In this document: positions 34,310 to 41,772 of the stretch, piece by piece
How positions within the stretch are numbered: the first letter of the stretch is position 1
Layout of the letters: each line of letters starts with the position of its first letter
From: LMUY01 sp965199005
GTDB lineage: Bacteria; Pseudomonadota; Alphaproteobacteria; Acetobacterales; Acetobacteraceae
Length of the DNA: 64,000 bases
Assembly: GCA_965199005.1 (NCBI GenBank)
Contig: CBDAQK010000001.1
Span: forward strand, 1,178,001-1,242,000
Direction of reading: 5' to 3'
Made by a program: the position numbers and the translations under genes
The notes under the pieces: generated by a model
The model's database searches: none
What the model saw: the letters and a program-made list of their open reading frames with translations, nothing else
What the model was told of the DNA's origin: nothing

Positions 34310-35149
34310 TCAGAACGCCAGGCCGGGGGGCAGGCTTTCCCGCTTCACGCCGCTCAGCGCCAGGCCATCCAGCAGGTATTCGCGGATTTGGCCGGTGCCG
34401 CGGTTGAAGTCGATCCAGGCGTTGATGACTTCGGCGAACCGGGTGTCGGGCTCCCGCCGCAGGCCGAAATTGCTCGGCAGTGCCACGACCGGCCCGCTCA
34501 ACAAATAGTAGCTGCCCATCTGCGGGTTCTTGGCGAGTGCCGATAGCCCGATCATCGCCGCCATGATGGCAGCATCAGCCCGGCCGGATTGAAGAAACAA
34601 ATTCACCTCGTCCGGCGTCTTGAGCGCCGTGATTTGCGCCTTGGGGCAGTACCGCCGAGCCGCGACCTCGTGCAGCGACCCAATGTCGCAGACGACGCGC
34701 ATTTCGGGCTTGTTCAGGTCATCCCAGGTCGAAGGGGCGAAGCCGGCCTTCGCGATGCAGCCGAACGGATGGATGATGAAACTATGCGAAAACGCAATGG
34801 CCAAGGCGCGCTGCGGGGTAGGGTTCAGGGCAAATGCCAAATCGACCTTATTGGCCTGCAGGTCGAGCACGGAGGAGCCGTAGGTCCCCTCCACATATTC
34901 GACCTTGGCATCGAACACCTTGGCGATGTCGTCAGCCATCTCGATGCACGCACCTTTCCACGTGCCGGTGGCAAGATCCTTGGCGAAATAGGGCGCAGCC
35001 CCTGGAAGGGCGGAAATGCGCAGCGTCTTGGTGCGCTGCACGCGATCGATCGTTGCCTCGACGCCCTGGGCGCGCGCCTCCCCGATCAGGGCGAAGGCCG
35101 GGAGCAAGCCGGTAGCAGCGGCCAAGCCGCGGCGGGTTAGGCGATTCAT
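34310..35149 (-). CDS. Polar amino acid ABC transporter binding protein
   Basis: Periplasmic binding protein of the SBP_bac_3 family, 279 residues. A signal peptide with twin arginines (LTRRGLAAATGLLPAFALIGEARAQ) is followed by TLRISALPGAAPYFAKD, GACIEMADDIAKVFDAKVEYVEGTYGSSVLDLQANKVDLAFALNPTPQRALAIAFS and DADAAIMA-type lobe hinges. It lies 13 bases after livF and 13 bases before the permease gene, which ties it to the liv operon. The ligand is unknown. Confidence 0.88.
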   Translation of the reverse strand: MNRLTRRGLAAATGLLPAFALIGEARAQGVEATIDRVQRTKTLRISALPGAAPYFAKDLATGTWKGACIEMADDIAKVFDAKVEYVEGTYGSSVLDLQANKVDLAFALNPTPQRALAIAFSHSFIIHPFGCIAKAGFAPSTWDDLNKPEMRVVCDIGSLHEVAARRYCPKAQITALKTPDEVNLFLQSGRADAAIMAAMIGLSALAKNPQMGSYYLLSGPVVALPSNFGLRREPDTRFAEVINAWIDFNRGTGQIREYLLDGLALSGVKRESLPPGLAF

Positions 35150-35162
35150 TCGATGGTCCCCT

Positions 35163-35882
35163 CTATAATCCCAAATAAGCCCGGCGTACGTCGCTATCCG
35201 CCGCGATTTTGGCCGCTGGGCCGGACATCACGACGCGTCCAGTCTGGAGCACGTACGCGCGGTCCGCCAGCGCCAAGGCCTCGCCCAATCGTTGCTCCAC
35301 CAAAAGCACCGTGACGCCCAAATCGTCGCGGATGCGCGCGACGGCCGCCAGGATGTCGTCGACCAGCTTGGGCGCGATGCCCTGGCTTGGCTCGTCCAGC
35401 ATCAGCAGGCGGGGCTGCGTCATCAAAGCGCGGCCAATCGCCAGCATCTGCTGTTCGCCGCCGGACAAGGTTTCTGCCCGCTGGGACAGCCGCTCCTTCA
35501 GGCGGGGAAACAGCGTGAAGACCGTCTCGAGCGGTTTGAACCGGTCCGCCTCGCCGCGCCTCGCATAGGCGCCCAGACGTAGATTATCCTCCACGCTCAG
35601 CCGCGGAAACAGCCGCTTCCCCTCGGGCACCAGCCCCACGCCCATGCGGGTGATCCGATGCGGGGCCACGCGGGCCAGGGGGTTTCCGTCGAAATGGATT
35701 TCGCCACCCGTCGACACCTGGCCGGAGATGGCGCGCAGCAGGGTGCTCTTGCCGGCGCCGTTCGCGCCCACCACGGCGACGATCTCGCCCCGGGAGACCT
35801 CCAGCGAGACGCCCTGCAGTGCCTTCAGGCCCTTATAGGCGGCGGACACGTCCACCAGCCGCAGGATCGGGTCACCCGGCAT
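35163..35882 (-). CDS. livF: Branched-chain amino acid ABC transporter ATP-binding protein LivF
   Basis: 239-residue ATPase of the HAAT family. Walker A VGANGAGKST, Q-loop region GVGLVPEGKRLFPRLSVEDNL (the LivF-specific PEGRxxFPxLTVxENL pattern), signature LSGGEQQMLAIGRAL, Walker B LLMLDEPSQGIAP and the switch His-equivalent VEQRLGEAL are present. The ATG overlaps the end of livG by 11 bases. Confidence 0.95.
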   Translation of the reverse strand: MPGDPILRLVDVSAAYKGLKALQGVSLEVSRGEIVAVVGANGAGKSTLLRAISGQVSTGGEIHFDGNPLARVAPHRITRMGVGLVPEGKRLFPRLSVEDNLRLGAYARRGEADRFKPLETVFTLFPRLKERLSQRAETLSGGEQQMLAIGRALMTQPRLLMLDEPSQGIAPKLVDDILAAVARIRDDLGVTVLLVEQRLGEALALADRAYVLQTGRVVMSGPAAKIAADSDVRRAYLGL

Positions 35883-36597
35883 ATTTGTCGCCCAGATAGG
35901 CGCGGATGACCGCCGGGTCGCGCACCAAATCCTTGGGCAGGCCCTGGGTCAGCACCCGGCCAAGGTTGAGCACCACCGCCCGGTCGATCAGCGGCAGGAG
36001 GATTTCCATAACGTGCTCGACCATGATCACGGTCACGCCCTGGTCGCGCAATTCGCGGATCAGTTGGACGCCGGATTGCGCTTCGGTCGGGGTCAGCCCG
36101 GTCAGCATCTCGTCCAGCAGCAGGATGCGCGGCCGGGTCGCCAGCGCGCGGGCGATTTCCAGCCGGCGTTTCTCCGGAGGGCTCAGCGCATGGGCCGGCC
36201 GGTCGGCACGGGCGGTCATGCCGGTCACCGCCAACACCCGGTCCGCCTCCGCCATCGCCACGCGGGCGCGGTTGGTGCGGCTGAACGCGCCCACCATCAC
36301 GTTTTCCCGCACCGTCATGCTGTCGAACGACCGCACCACCTGGAACGTGCGCGAGATGCCGGCGCGGGCACAGGCGAGCGGGCCGGCACCGGAAATACGC
36401 CGGCCCTCGAGCCGGATTTCGCCGCGGTCCGGCGACACTTCCCCGGCGATCGAGTTGAACAGGCTGGTCTTGCCCGCCCCGTTCGGCCCGATCAATCCCA
36501 GGATTTCCCCGGCCGCGACGTCGAAGCTGATCTCGACATTGGCCGCGACCCCGCCAAAGGACTTGCTGACGTTGTCGACCTCAAGAAGGGGTGGCAT
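35872..36597 (-). CDS. livG: Branched-chain amino acid ABC transporter ATP-binding protein LivG
   Basis: 241-residue ATPase pairing with LivF. Walker A GPNGAGKTSLFNSIAGEVSPDRG and the LivG motif ISRTFQVVRSFDSMTVRENVMVGA are clear. The signature is degenerate (LSPPEKRRLEIARAL instead of LSGGQ), and Walker B is ILLLDEMLTGLTPTE; LivG proteins commonly show this LP/SP and E-M-T-G-L variation. ATG at 36597 is close to a G-rich ribosome site; GTG at 36603 is an alternative. It overlaps livM by 17 bases. Confidence 0.94.
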   Translation of the reverse strand: MPPLLEVDNVSKSFGGVAANVEISFDVAAGEILGLIGPNGAGKTSLFNSIAGEVSPDRGEIRLEGRRISGAGPLACARAGISRTFQVVRSFDSMTVRENVMVGAFSRTNRARVAMAEADRVLAVTGMTARADRPAHALSPPEKRRLEIARALATRPRILLLDEMLTGLTPTEAQSGVQLIRELRDQGVTVIMVEHVMEILLPLIDRAVVLNLGRVLTQGLPKDLVRDPAVIRAYLGDKYAG

Positions 36598-37579
36598 CCG
36601 CACCCCCCGCCTGTTTGCGGATACCGAGCAGGCTGACCAGCCCGGTGGGGCGGGCGAGCGCGATCACCACGATGAGGCCGCCATAGATCATCAGGTCGAC
36701 CCCGCCCGCACCGCCCATATAGGACCGCGTCAGCTCGCTGGTCGGGATCAGCACCACCGCGCCAACCAGCGGGCCCCATAGGGTGCCGACGCCGCCGAGC
36801 ACCGCGGGCAGGGCGATCAGGATCGAGAAGGACGAGGTGAGGACGCTATCGGGGTCGATATAGCCGACATATTGGGCATAGATCGCACCTCCCATCCCGG
36901 TGAAGAACCCGCTGATGCCGGCTGCCGCCATCTTGGACGGGAACACCCGCACCGCGAGCGACCGCGCCGCAGTGACGTCGTCGCGCACCGCCCGCCACGA
37001 ATAGCCCCAACGCGAGCCCTCGATGACCCATGCGACGATCCACGTCAGCGCCGCAAAGGCGAGCACCACGTAATGGAACGGCAGCTTGGTGGTGCGGAAC
37101 TGCAGCGCCATCCAGTTTTCGCCATGAAACGGCACGTAGACGCCGGTAGCGGCGCCGACCAAGTCCCAGTTGAGGAACAGCAGGTAGCCGATCTCCCCGA
37201 CCACCACCGTCGCGATGGCGTAATAATGGCCCGACAGCCGAAAGCACGGCCACCCCACCAGCAGCGCGACCGCACCCCCCACCAACCCGGCGGCGAACAT
37301 TCCAAGGGTGGGCGGGATGCCCGCGTTGACGAACATCAGCGTGGAGACGTAGGCGCCGATGCCGAAATATAGCCCGTGGCCCAACGATATCTGCCCGCAA
37401 TAGCCGCCAAGGATGTTCCAAGCCTGTGACAACCCAGCGTACAGGATGGTCAGGATCATGAGGTTCTGCGTGTAGACGTCCCGGATCGGCAGCGGCAGCA
37501 CGGCCAGGATCACCAGCACGATGCCGCCGGCGACCAGTTCGGTCCGGCGGCGGCGGACGATGCTGTTGACGTCAGTCAT
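36581..37579 (-). CDS. livM: Branched-chain amino acid ABC transporter permease LivM
   Basis: 332-residue inner membrane permease. It shows the LivM pattern: QNLMILTILYAGLSQAWNILGGYCGQISLGHGLYFGIGAYVSTL, a middle periplasmic loop (NWDLVGAATGVYVPFHGENW), RAVRDDVTAARSLAVRVFPSKMAAAGISGFFTGMGGAIYAQYVGYIDPD and PAVLGGVGTLWGPLVGAVVLIP. The start overlaps the livH stop region by four bases. Confidence 0.95.
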   Translation of the reverse strand: MTDVNSIVRRRRTELVAGGIVLVILAVLPLPIRDVYTQNLMILTILYAGLSQAWNILGGYCGQISLGHGLYFGIGAYVSTLMFVNAGIPPTLGMFAAGLVGGAVALLVGWPCFRLSGHYYAIATVVVGEIGYLLFLNWDLVGAATGVYVPFHGENWMALQFRTTKLPFHYVVLAFAALTWIVAWVIEGSRWGYSWRAVRDDVTAARSLAVRVFPSKMAAAGISGFFTGMGGAIYAQYVGYIDPDSVLTSSFSILIALPAVLGGVGTLWGPLVGAVVLIPTSELTRSYMGGAGGVDLMIYGGLIVVIALARPTGLVSLLGIRKQAGGADATPS

Positions 37580-38451
37580 ATCTTACCGAACAGCCCACGC
37601 GGCCGCACCATCAGCACCAGGAGGTAGATCGCGAACATGCCAACCTGCTTCAGCGATGGCTCCAGCACCTGCGCCGTCACCGCCTCCACCTCGCCAATCA
37701 GCACGCCGGCCACCAAGGCGCCGGTCATGCTGCCAAACCCGCCAAGGGCGACGGTGACATAGGCGATGAGGGCGAAATTGGCCCCGACCGTGGGGGAAAC
37801 GTAATAAAACGTCGCCAACATCGTGCCGGCAATCCCGACCGCCGCAGCGCCCAGCCCCCAGCCAAGGGCAAAGATGCGGTCACGGTCGATCCCGATCAGC
37901 GCCACCGCATCCCGGTCCTCCCGCGTCGCCTCCAGCGCGCGTCCGAACTCAGTGCGGCTGATGCCTAGCAAAGCGGCGAATGCCACCAGGCAGACCAGGC
38001 TGGAGGCAAGCTGCGGCAGCGGCACATAAACCCCAGCCAGATGCACGGTCCGGTCGCCGAGCCAGGACTTGCCGACGCTGCGGAAATCCCCGCCCCAGGC
38101 AAACTGCGCGGCACCCCGGATAAAGATCCCGAGCCCGAAGGTGACGAAGATTTGCACCATCCCGCGGTTGAACTGCACGCCCAACGCCCGCCGGATCAGG
38201 CCGCGGTAGACCAACACGCCCAGCACGAACATCCCCACCGCCACCAGCGGCAACTGGATGAGCGGATCCAGCCCCGTGGCGGCGTTCAGCAACACCGTTG
38301 CGTACATAGCGAGCATCAGCAGCTCGCCATGCGCAAAGTTCACGATGTCCATCAAGCCGAAAATCAGGCTCAACCCGGCGGCGACCAGCGCGTAGATCAG
38401 ACCCATCAGCAGGCCGCTGAGGGCGACCTGCAGGACGGTGTCGAGCGTCAC
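37576..38451 (-). CDS. livH: Branched-chain amino acid ABC transporter permease LivH
   Basis: 291-residue permease partner of LivM. GLLMGLIYALVAAGLSLIFGLMDIVNFAHGELLMLAMYATVLL is diagnostic, followed by REDRDAVALIGIDRDRIFALGWGLGAAAVGIAGTMLA and TVALGGFGSMTGALVAGVLIGEVEAV. It starts with GTG at 38451, directly after the stop of the binding-protein gene. Confidence 0.95.
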   Translation of the reverse strand: MTLDTVLQVALSGLLMGLIYALVAAGLSLIFGLMDIVNFAHGELLMLAMYATVLLNAATGLDPLIQLPLVAVGMFVLGVLVYRGLIRRALGVQFNRGMVQIFVTFGLGIFIRGAAQFAWGGDFRSVGKSWLGDRTVHLAGVYVPLPQLASSLVCLVAFAALLGISRTEFGRALEATREDRDAVALIGIDRDRIFALGWGLGAAAVGIAGTMLATFYYVSPTVGANFALIAYVTVALGGFGSMTGALVAGVLIGEVEAVTAQVLEPSLKQVGMFAIYLLVLMVRPRGLFGKI

Positions 38452-39681
38452 TTACTTCCCGACATTCCAAACCGGCGCCTGAACCGCAACGTCGAACGGA
38501 TAGATCGTATGGTAGACGCCGTTGGTGATCTGCTGGATGACCGGCGTCGCTGCCGTGTTTTGCCCGGTGCTATCGAATTTTACGCCCGCCCAAGGCATGA
38601 TCGTCTGGTTGCCGGGAATATCCGTTTTGGTCAGGGCGACCCGGATATCCTCCGGCTTGGTCGATCCCGCCCGGTCGATCGCGTCGGCCAAGGTCTGCAC
38701 GGCGACGATCTGACGCGACGTGTTGTCGTTCAGATCCTTACCCGTCTTGGCGTGGAACATGTCGTTGACGGGCGTGATCGCCGGGCGCGACTTCGTGGCA
38801 TCCAATGCGAAGGAGGAGCGGCTCATCACGCCCTCCGCCAGCGGCCCGGCCGCCGTCAGGAAGGATTGCTCGGCAAACCCGGCCGATTGCGCCAGGATCG
38901 GCGGGTGGTAGCCGATCTCGTTATCCGACTTCATCAGCAGAATGGCATCCGACGTGTAGGAGGACGGCATGACCACATCCGCATTGGCCGATTTCAGCCG
39001 CTGCGCCTCCGCCGACAGCGACGGGGAGTTGGCGCGGTATTTGATGTCGGCCGCGACCGTGATCCCCGCAGCGGCAGCCAGTTTCTTCTGCACGTTCGAG
39101 CTGTCCGTGCCGAAAATGCTGTCTTCGTAGAAGAGCGCGATGGACTTCACCGGATGCCCTGTCTTCTCGCCGATCGCCTTGTAGAAGTCGAACATCGACT
39201 GCGTGAACATCTCGTCATGCGGCGAGGTGCGGAAGAACCACTTCAGCCCGCGCTGGCTCAGCGACGGGGACGAGTTGTCCATCGCCAGATAGGGGATCTC
39301 ATACCGCTCGGCGACCTGGCTGATCGTGGCACCCGTCGCGCTGGTGTAGCTGCCGATCAAGGCAACGACATGCTCCTGCGTGATCAGCCGCTCCGCCTCG
39401 GCACGGGCCTTCTGCGGATCGTTCTGGTGGTCGGCGAAGATCACCTTGATGTGGTCGCCATGCAAATGCGGCAGGCCACCACCCTTCCCGAGCAGCATCG
39501 GGATCGGCGGGTGGTCGTTGTTGATGATGTCGCTCATCACGCCCACCGCCGCCTGCGCGTCCACCCCGATCTGCGACGCATTCCCGCTCAGCGGGTAGAT
39601 GGCGCCGATCAGGATATCTGCCGCATGTGCGGAGGACAGCCCTGCTGCCATGATGACCAATGCAATCCAGAAACGCTTCAT
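38452..39681 (-). CDS. ABC transporter substrate-binding protein, LivJ/LivK type
   Basis: 409-residue periplasmic binding protein, first gene of the seven-gene transport operon. It has a signal peptide (FWIALVIMAAGLSSAHA), then ILIGAIYPLSGNASQIGVDAQAAVGVMSDIINND, VIFADHQNDPQKARAEAERLITQEHVVALIGSYTSATGATISQVAERYEIPYL and AAGPLAEGVMSRSSF. Length and layout match amide/urea/branched-chain binding proteins; the insertion GKGGGLPHLHG is not usual. ATG at 39681 has AGGA about 9 bases upstream. The ligand need not be leucine, so I give no symbol. Confidence 0.92.
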   Translation of the reverse strand: MKRFWIALVIMAAGLSSAHAADILIGAIYPLSGNASQIGVDAQAAVGVMSDIINNDHPPIPMLLGKGGGLPHLHGDHIKVIFADHQNDPQKARAEAERLITQEHVVALIGSYTSATGATISQVAERYEIPYLAMDNSSPSLSQRGLKWFFRTSPHDEMFTQSMFDFYKAIGEKTGHPVKSIALFYEDSIFGTDSSNVQKKLAAAAGITVAADIKYRANSPSLSAEAQRLKSANADVVMPSSYTSDAILLMKSDNEIGYHPPILAQSAGFAEQSFLTAAGPLAEGVMSRSSFALDATKSRPAITPVNDMFHAKTGKDLNDNTSRQIVAVQTLADAIDRAGSTKPEDIRVALTKTDIPGNQTIMPWAGVKFDSTGQNTAATPVIQQITNGVYHTIYPFDVAVQAPVWNVGK

Positions 39682-39750
39682 TCACCGATGTCCTAACGGT
39701 TCCCCGCGCCAGTGAAGCACGTCACGTGCCACGCTGCATTGGGACCTCCG

Positions 39751-39800
39751 TTGCCGGTAGGTCCACGGGGTGTTGACGTGGACAAAGGGCTCGCCGGCAA
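39751..39800 (-). promoter_or_regulatory. Nested inverted repeats in the leader of the liv-type operon
   Basis: An outer pair TTGCCGG (39751-39757)/CCGGCAA (39794-39800) encloses an inner perfect pair GTCCACG (39761-39767)/CGTGGAC (39777-39783). The structure lies between tRNA-His and the binding-protein ATG. It could end tRNA transcription or act as a leader hairpin for the transporter operon. No T-run follows. Function is inferred from position only. Confidence 0.4.
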
Positions 39801-39869
39801 GGACGACCGGCCGCATCGCCAGGGTGGCGGCGAATGCCACGACGCTGCGGGAGCCCGGCTGTTGCATGC

Positions 39870-39946
39870 TGGGGCGAACGACGGGGATCGAACCCGCGAC
39901 AACCGGTACCACAAACCGGCGCTCTACCAACTGAGCTACGTCCGCC
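39870..39946 (-). tRNA. tRNA-His (GTG)
   Basis: A cloverleaf reads on the minus strand. The 7-bp acceptor is GCGGACG/CGTTCGC, followed by TAGCTCAGTTGGTAGAGC (D arm). The anticodon stem CCGGT/ACCGG encloses TTGTGGT (anticodon GTG), and the T arm is GCGGG-TTCGATC-CCCGT. An extra G precedes the acceptor and faces C73, the tRNA-His identity pair; CCA is encoded (39870-39872). Confidence 0.96.
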
Positions 39947-39969
39947 ACCAGGGCCGCGGAAATACCTCC

Positions 39970-40011
39970 GTCAACCCGTTGCGGTCAACCGTCAACCGGT
40001 CGCGGTCAACC
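39970..40011. repeat. Two tandem 21-bp copies overlapping an aminotransferase 3' end
   Basis: GTCAACCCGTTGCGGTCAACC (39970-39990) is followed directly by GTCAACCGGTCGCGGTCAACC (39991-40011); the copies differ at two positions. The second copy encodes the last residues and the stop codon of the aminotransferase gene. Confidence 0.8.
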
Positions 40012-41191
40012 GTGCAGCGTGCCGGCCGCTGAAATGCCGCTGCAGCCGGGCGACCGCTTCGTCCAAAACCGCGTCTGCCTTGCAGAAGGCGAACCGCGCG
40101 TAATGCCCGGGCGCCACCCCGCCAGCCGCGTCATAGAAGGCCGTGAGGGGGATGGCCGTGACCTTGGCCTGCTCGGTGAGGTGACGGCAGAACGCCACAT
40201 CGTCGCCGTGGAAACCGAGCGGACTGTAATCGACCGAGACGAAATAGCTTCCCTGGCACGGCAGCACCGTCATCCCCAACCCCTTCAACCCGGCGGATAA
40301 ACGATCCCGCTTGGCTTCCAGGGCGCTGGAAAGGCCGGTAAAGTAGGCATCGTCCTTCGCCAAGCCCACTGCGACGCCCCGTTGCAGGTTGGGCGGCGTC
40401 GTGAAGGTGAGGTTCTGGTGGGCCCGTGCCGCTAGCAAAGCGAGCGGGGCCGGGGCCGTGAGGTAGCCGACTTTCCACCCGGTGAGGCTGAACGTCTTGC
40501 CGGCACTCCCGATCCGGATGCAGCGGTCCCGCAGGCCAGGCAGGGTCATCAGCGGGATATGCCGCCACCCGTCGTAGGTGAGATGCTCATAGACCTCATC
40601 GCAAATAGCATAGGCGTCATGCTTCACCAGCAGATCGGCGATAAAGGCCAGCTCGGCGCCGGTGAACACCTTGGAGGTGGGATTCATCGGCGTGTTCAGC
40701 AGGATCGCCTTGGTCTTTGGCCCGAACGCCGCCGCTAGCTCGGTACGGGGCAAATCCCAACGGGGCGGCTGCAGGCGGACCAGGCGGGGAATGGCCCCCA
40801 GCATCCGGACGATCGGCAGGTACGTGTCGTACAAGGGCTCGATCAGCACCACCTCGTCGCCGGGGTTGATCAGGGCCATCAGGCTGGCGGTGATCGCCTC
40901 GGTTGCGCCGGAGGTGACGACCACCTCGGTCGCCGGGTCGACCTCCAAGCCATAGAAACGAGCATTTGCCGCGGCAACCGCCTGCCGCAACTCCGGCACA
41001 CCCGTCAGGGGGGGATATTGGTTGCGGCCATCGCCCAGCGCGGCAGCGGCGGCGGCCAGGACGTCGGGCGGCCCGTCGCTATCGGGGAAGCCCTGCCCAA
41101 GGTTGACGGCGCCATGCTGCACCGCCAGGGCCGACATGACGGTGAAAATCGTGGTCCCGATCCCGGACAGCAGCTCGTTGGCAGGCTTCAC
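39992..41191 (-). CDS. Class I aminotransferase (MetB/YbdL-type aspartate/methionine aminotransferase)
   Basis: PLP-dependent aminotransferase of fold type I, 399 residues. It begins GIGTTIFTVMSALAVQHGAVNLGQGFPDSDGPP, the pattern of the subfamily that includes YbdL and kynurenine aminotransferases. VTSGATEAITASLMALINPGDEVVLIEPLYDTY, LNTPMNPTSKVFT, ICDEVYEHLTYDG and the PLP-lysine motif GSAGKTFSLTGWKVGY follow, with RFAFCKAD (substrate Arg) near the end. It starts with GTG at 41191 after GGGAGTG. The extreme C-terminus (RLTATG) is encoded by a 21-bp tandem repeat. It is divergent from glnB. Confidence 0.93.
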   Translation of the reverse strand: MKPANELLSGIGTTIFTVMSALAVQHGAVNLGQGFPDSDGPPDVLAAAAAALGDGRNQYPPLTGVPELRQAVAAANARFYGLEVDPATEVVVTSGATEAITASLMALINPGDEVVLIEPLYDTYLPIVRMLGAIPRLVRLQPPRWDLPRTELAAAFGPKTKAILLNTPMNPTSKVFTGAELAFIADLLVKHDAYAICDEVYEHLTYDGWRHIPLMTLPGLRDRCIRIGSAGKTFSLTGWKVGYLTAPAPLALLAARAHQNLTFTTPPNLQRGVAVGLAKDDAYFTGLSSALEAKRDRLSAGLKGLGMTVLPCQGSYFVSVDYSPLGFHGDDVAFCRHLTEQAKVTAIPLTAFYDAAGGVAPGHYARFAFCKADAVLDEAVARLQRHFSGRHAARLTATG

Positions 41192-41305
41192 TCACAGGCA
41201 CTCCCATGCAGGCATCAAATCACTATGCAGCCGGGAGATGGGTCATTCAATCGCCGCCACGACCATTCCGAATCCAGCGCATATATGGCGAGCCACATTG
41301 CCCCC

Positions 41306-41321
41306 TGGCGCGGCTCATGCA
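41306..41321 (+). promoter_or_regulatory. Candidate sigma-54 promoter for glnB-glnA
   Basis: TGGCGCGGCTCATGCA has GG (41307-41308) and GC (41319-41320) separated by 10 bases, the -24/-12 spacing. It deviates from the consensus at one base in each box. It lies about 70 bases upstream of the glnB GTG, where an NtrC-dependent promoter is expected in many proteobacteria. No convincing NtrC dyad was seen. Confidence 0.45.
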
Positions 41322-41391
41322 ACCTTCCGGTGCCGCCGCATCTCCAGTGAGAAACGGGGCTGCGATGGCCTCAGTTGTGGGGGAGACGGAG

Positions 41392-41730
41392 GTGAAGAAG
41401 ATCGAGGCGATCATCAAGCCATTCAAGCTGGATGAGGTGAAGGATGCTCTGCACGAAGTCGGGCTCCAAGGCATCACCGTCGTGGAGGCCAAGGGTTTCG
41501 GACGTCAGAAGGGTCACACGGAACTGTATCGCGGCGCGGAGTACGTCGTGGACTTCCTGCCAAAAGTGAAGATCGAAGTCGTGTGTGAGGACGATGTCGT
41601 GGAGCGGGCGGTCGAAGCCATCGTGGCGGCCGCGCGCACCGGAAGGATTGGGGACGGCAAGATCTTCGTTAGCAATATCGAGGAAGTCGTGCGCATTCGC
41701 ACCGGCGAGCGCGGGAATGAGGCAATCTAG
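41392..41730 (+). CDS. glnB: Nitrogen regulatory protein P-II
   Basis: 112-residue trimeric signal protein that reports nitrogen and energy status to glutamine synthetase adenylylation and NtrB. GTG at 41392 gives the standard MKKIEAIIKPFKLDEVKDAL start and the canonical length, and is preceded by GGGGAG. The T-loop is GRQKGHTELYRGAEYVVDFLPK with the uridylylated Tyr at position 51. The PROSITE-like tail TGRIGDGKIFV is intact. An in-frame ATG upstream at 41365 is not needed. glnA follows after 42 bases. Confidence 0.97.
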   Translation: MKKIEAIIKPFKLDEVKDALHEVGLQGITVVEAKGFGRQKGHTELYRGAEYVVDFLPKVKIEVVCEDDVVERAVEAIVAAARTGRIGDGKIFVSNIEEVVRIRTGERGNEAI

Positions 41731-41772
41731 GCGGCCATAACGGCTGGCCATCTTTTAAGGAGAGCAGACGGA

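Noticed and set aside
38041..39696. Long plus-strand reading frame opposite livH and the binding-protein gene
   Set aside because: It is an antisense shadow in GC-rich DNA with no family motifs; the minus strand has clear genes.
39682..39948. Minus-strand frame running from tRNA-His to the transporter start as a leader peptide
   Set aside because: It reads through the tRNA and the hairpins, and its sequence does not look protein-like.
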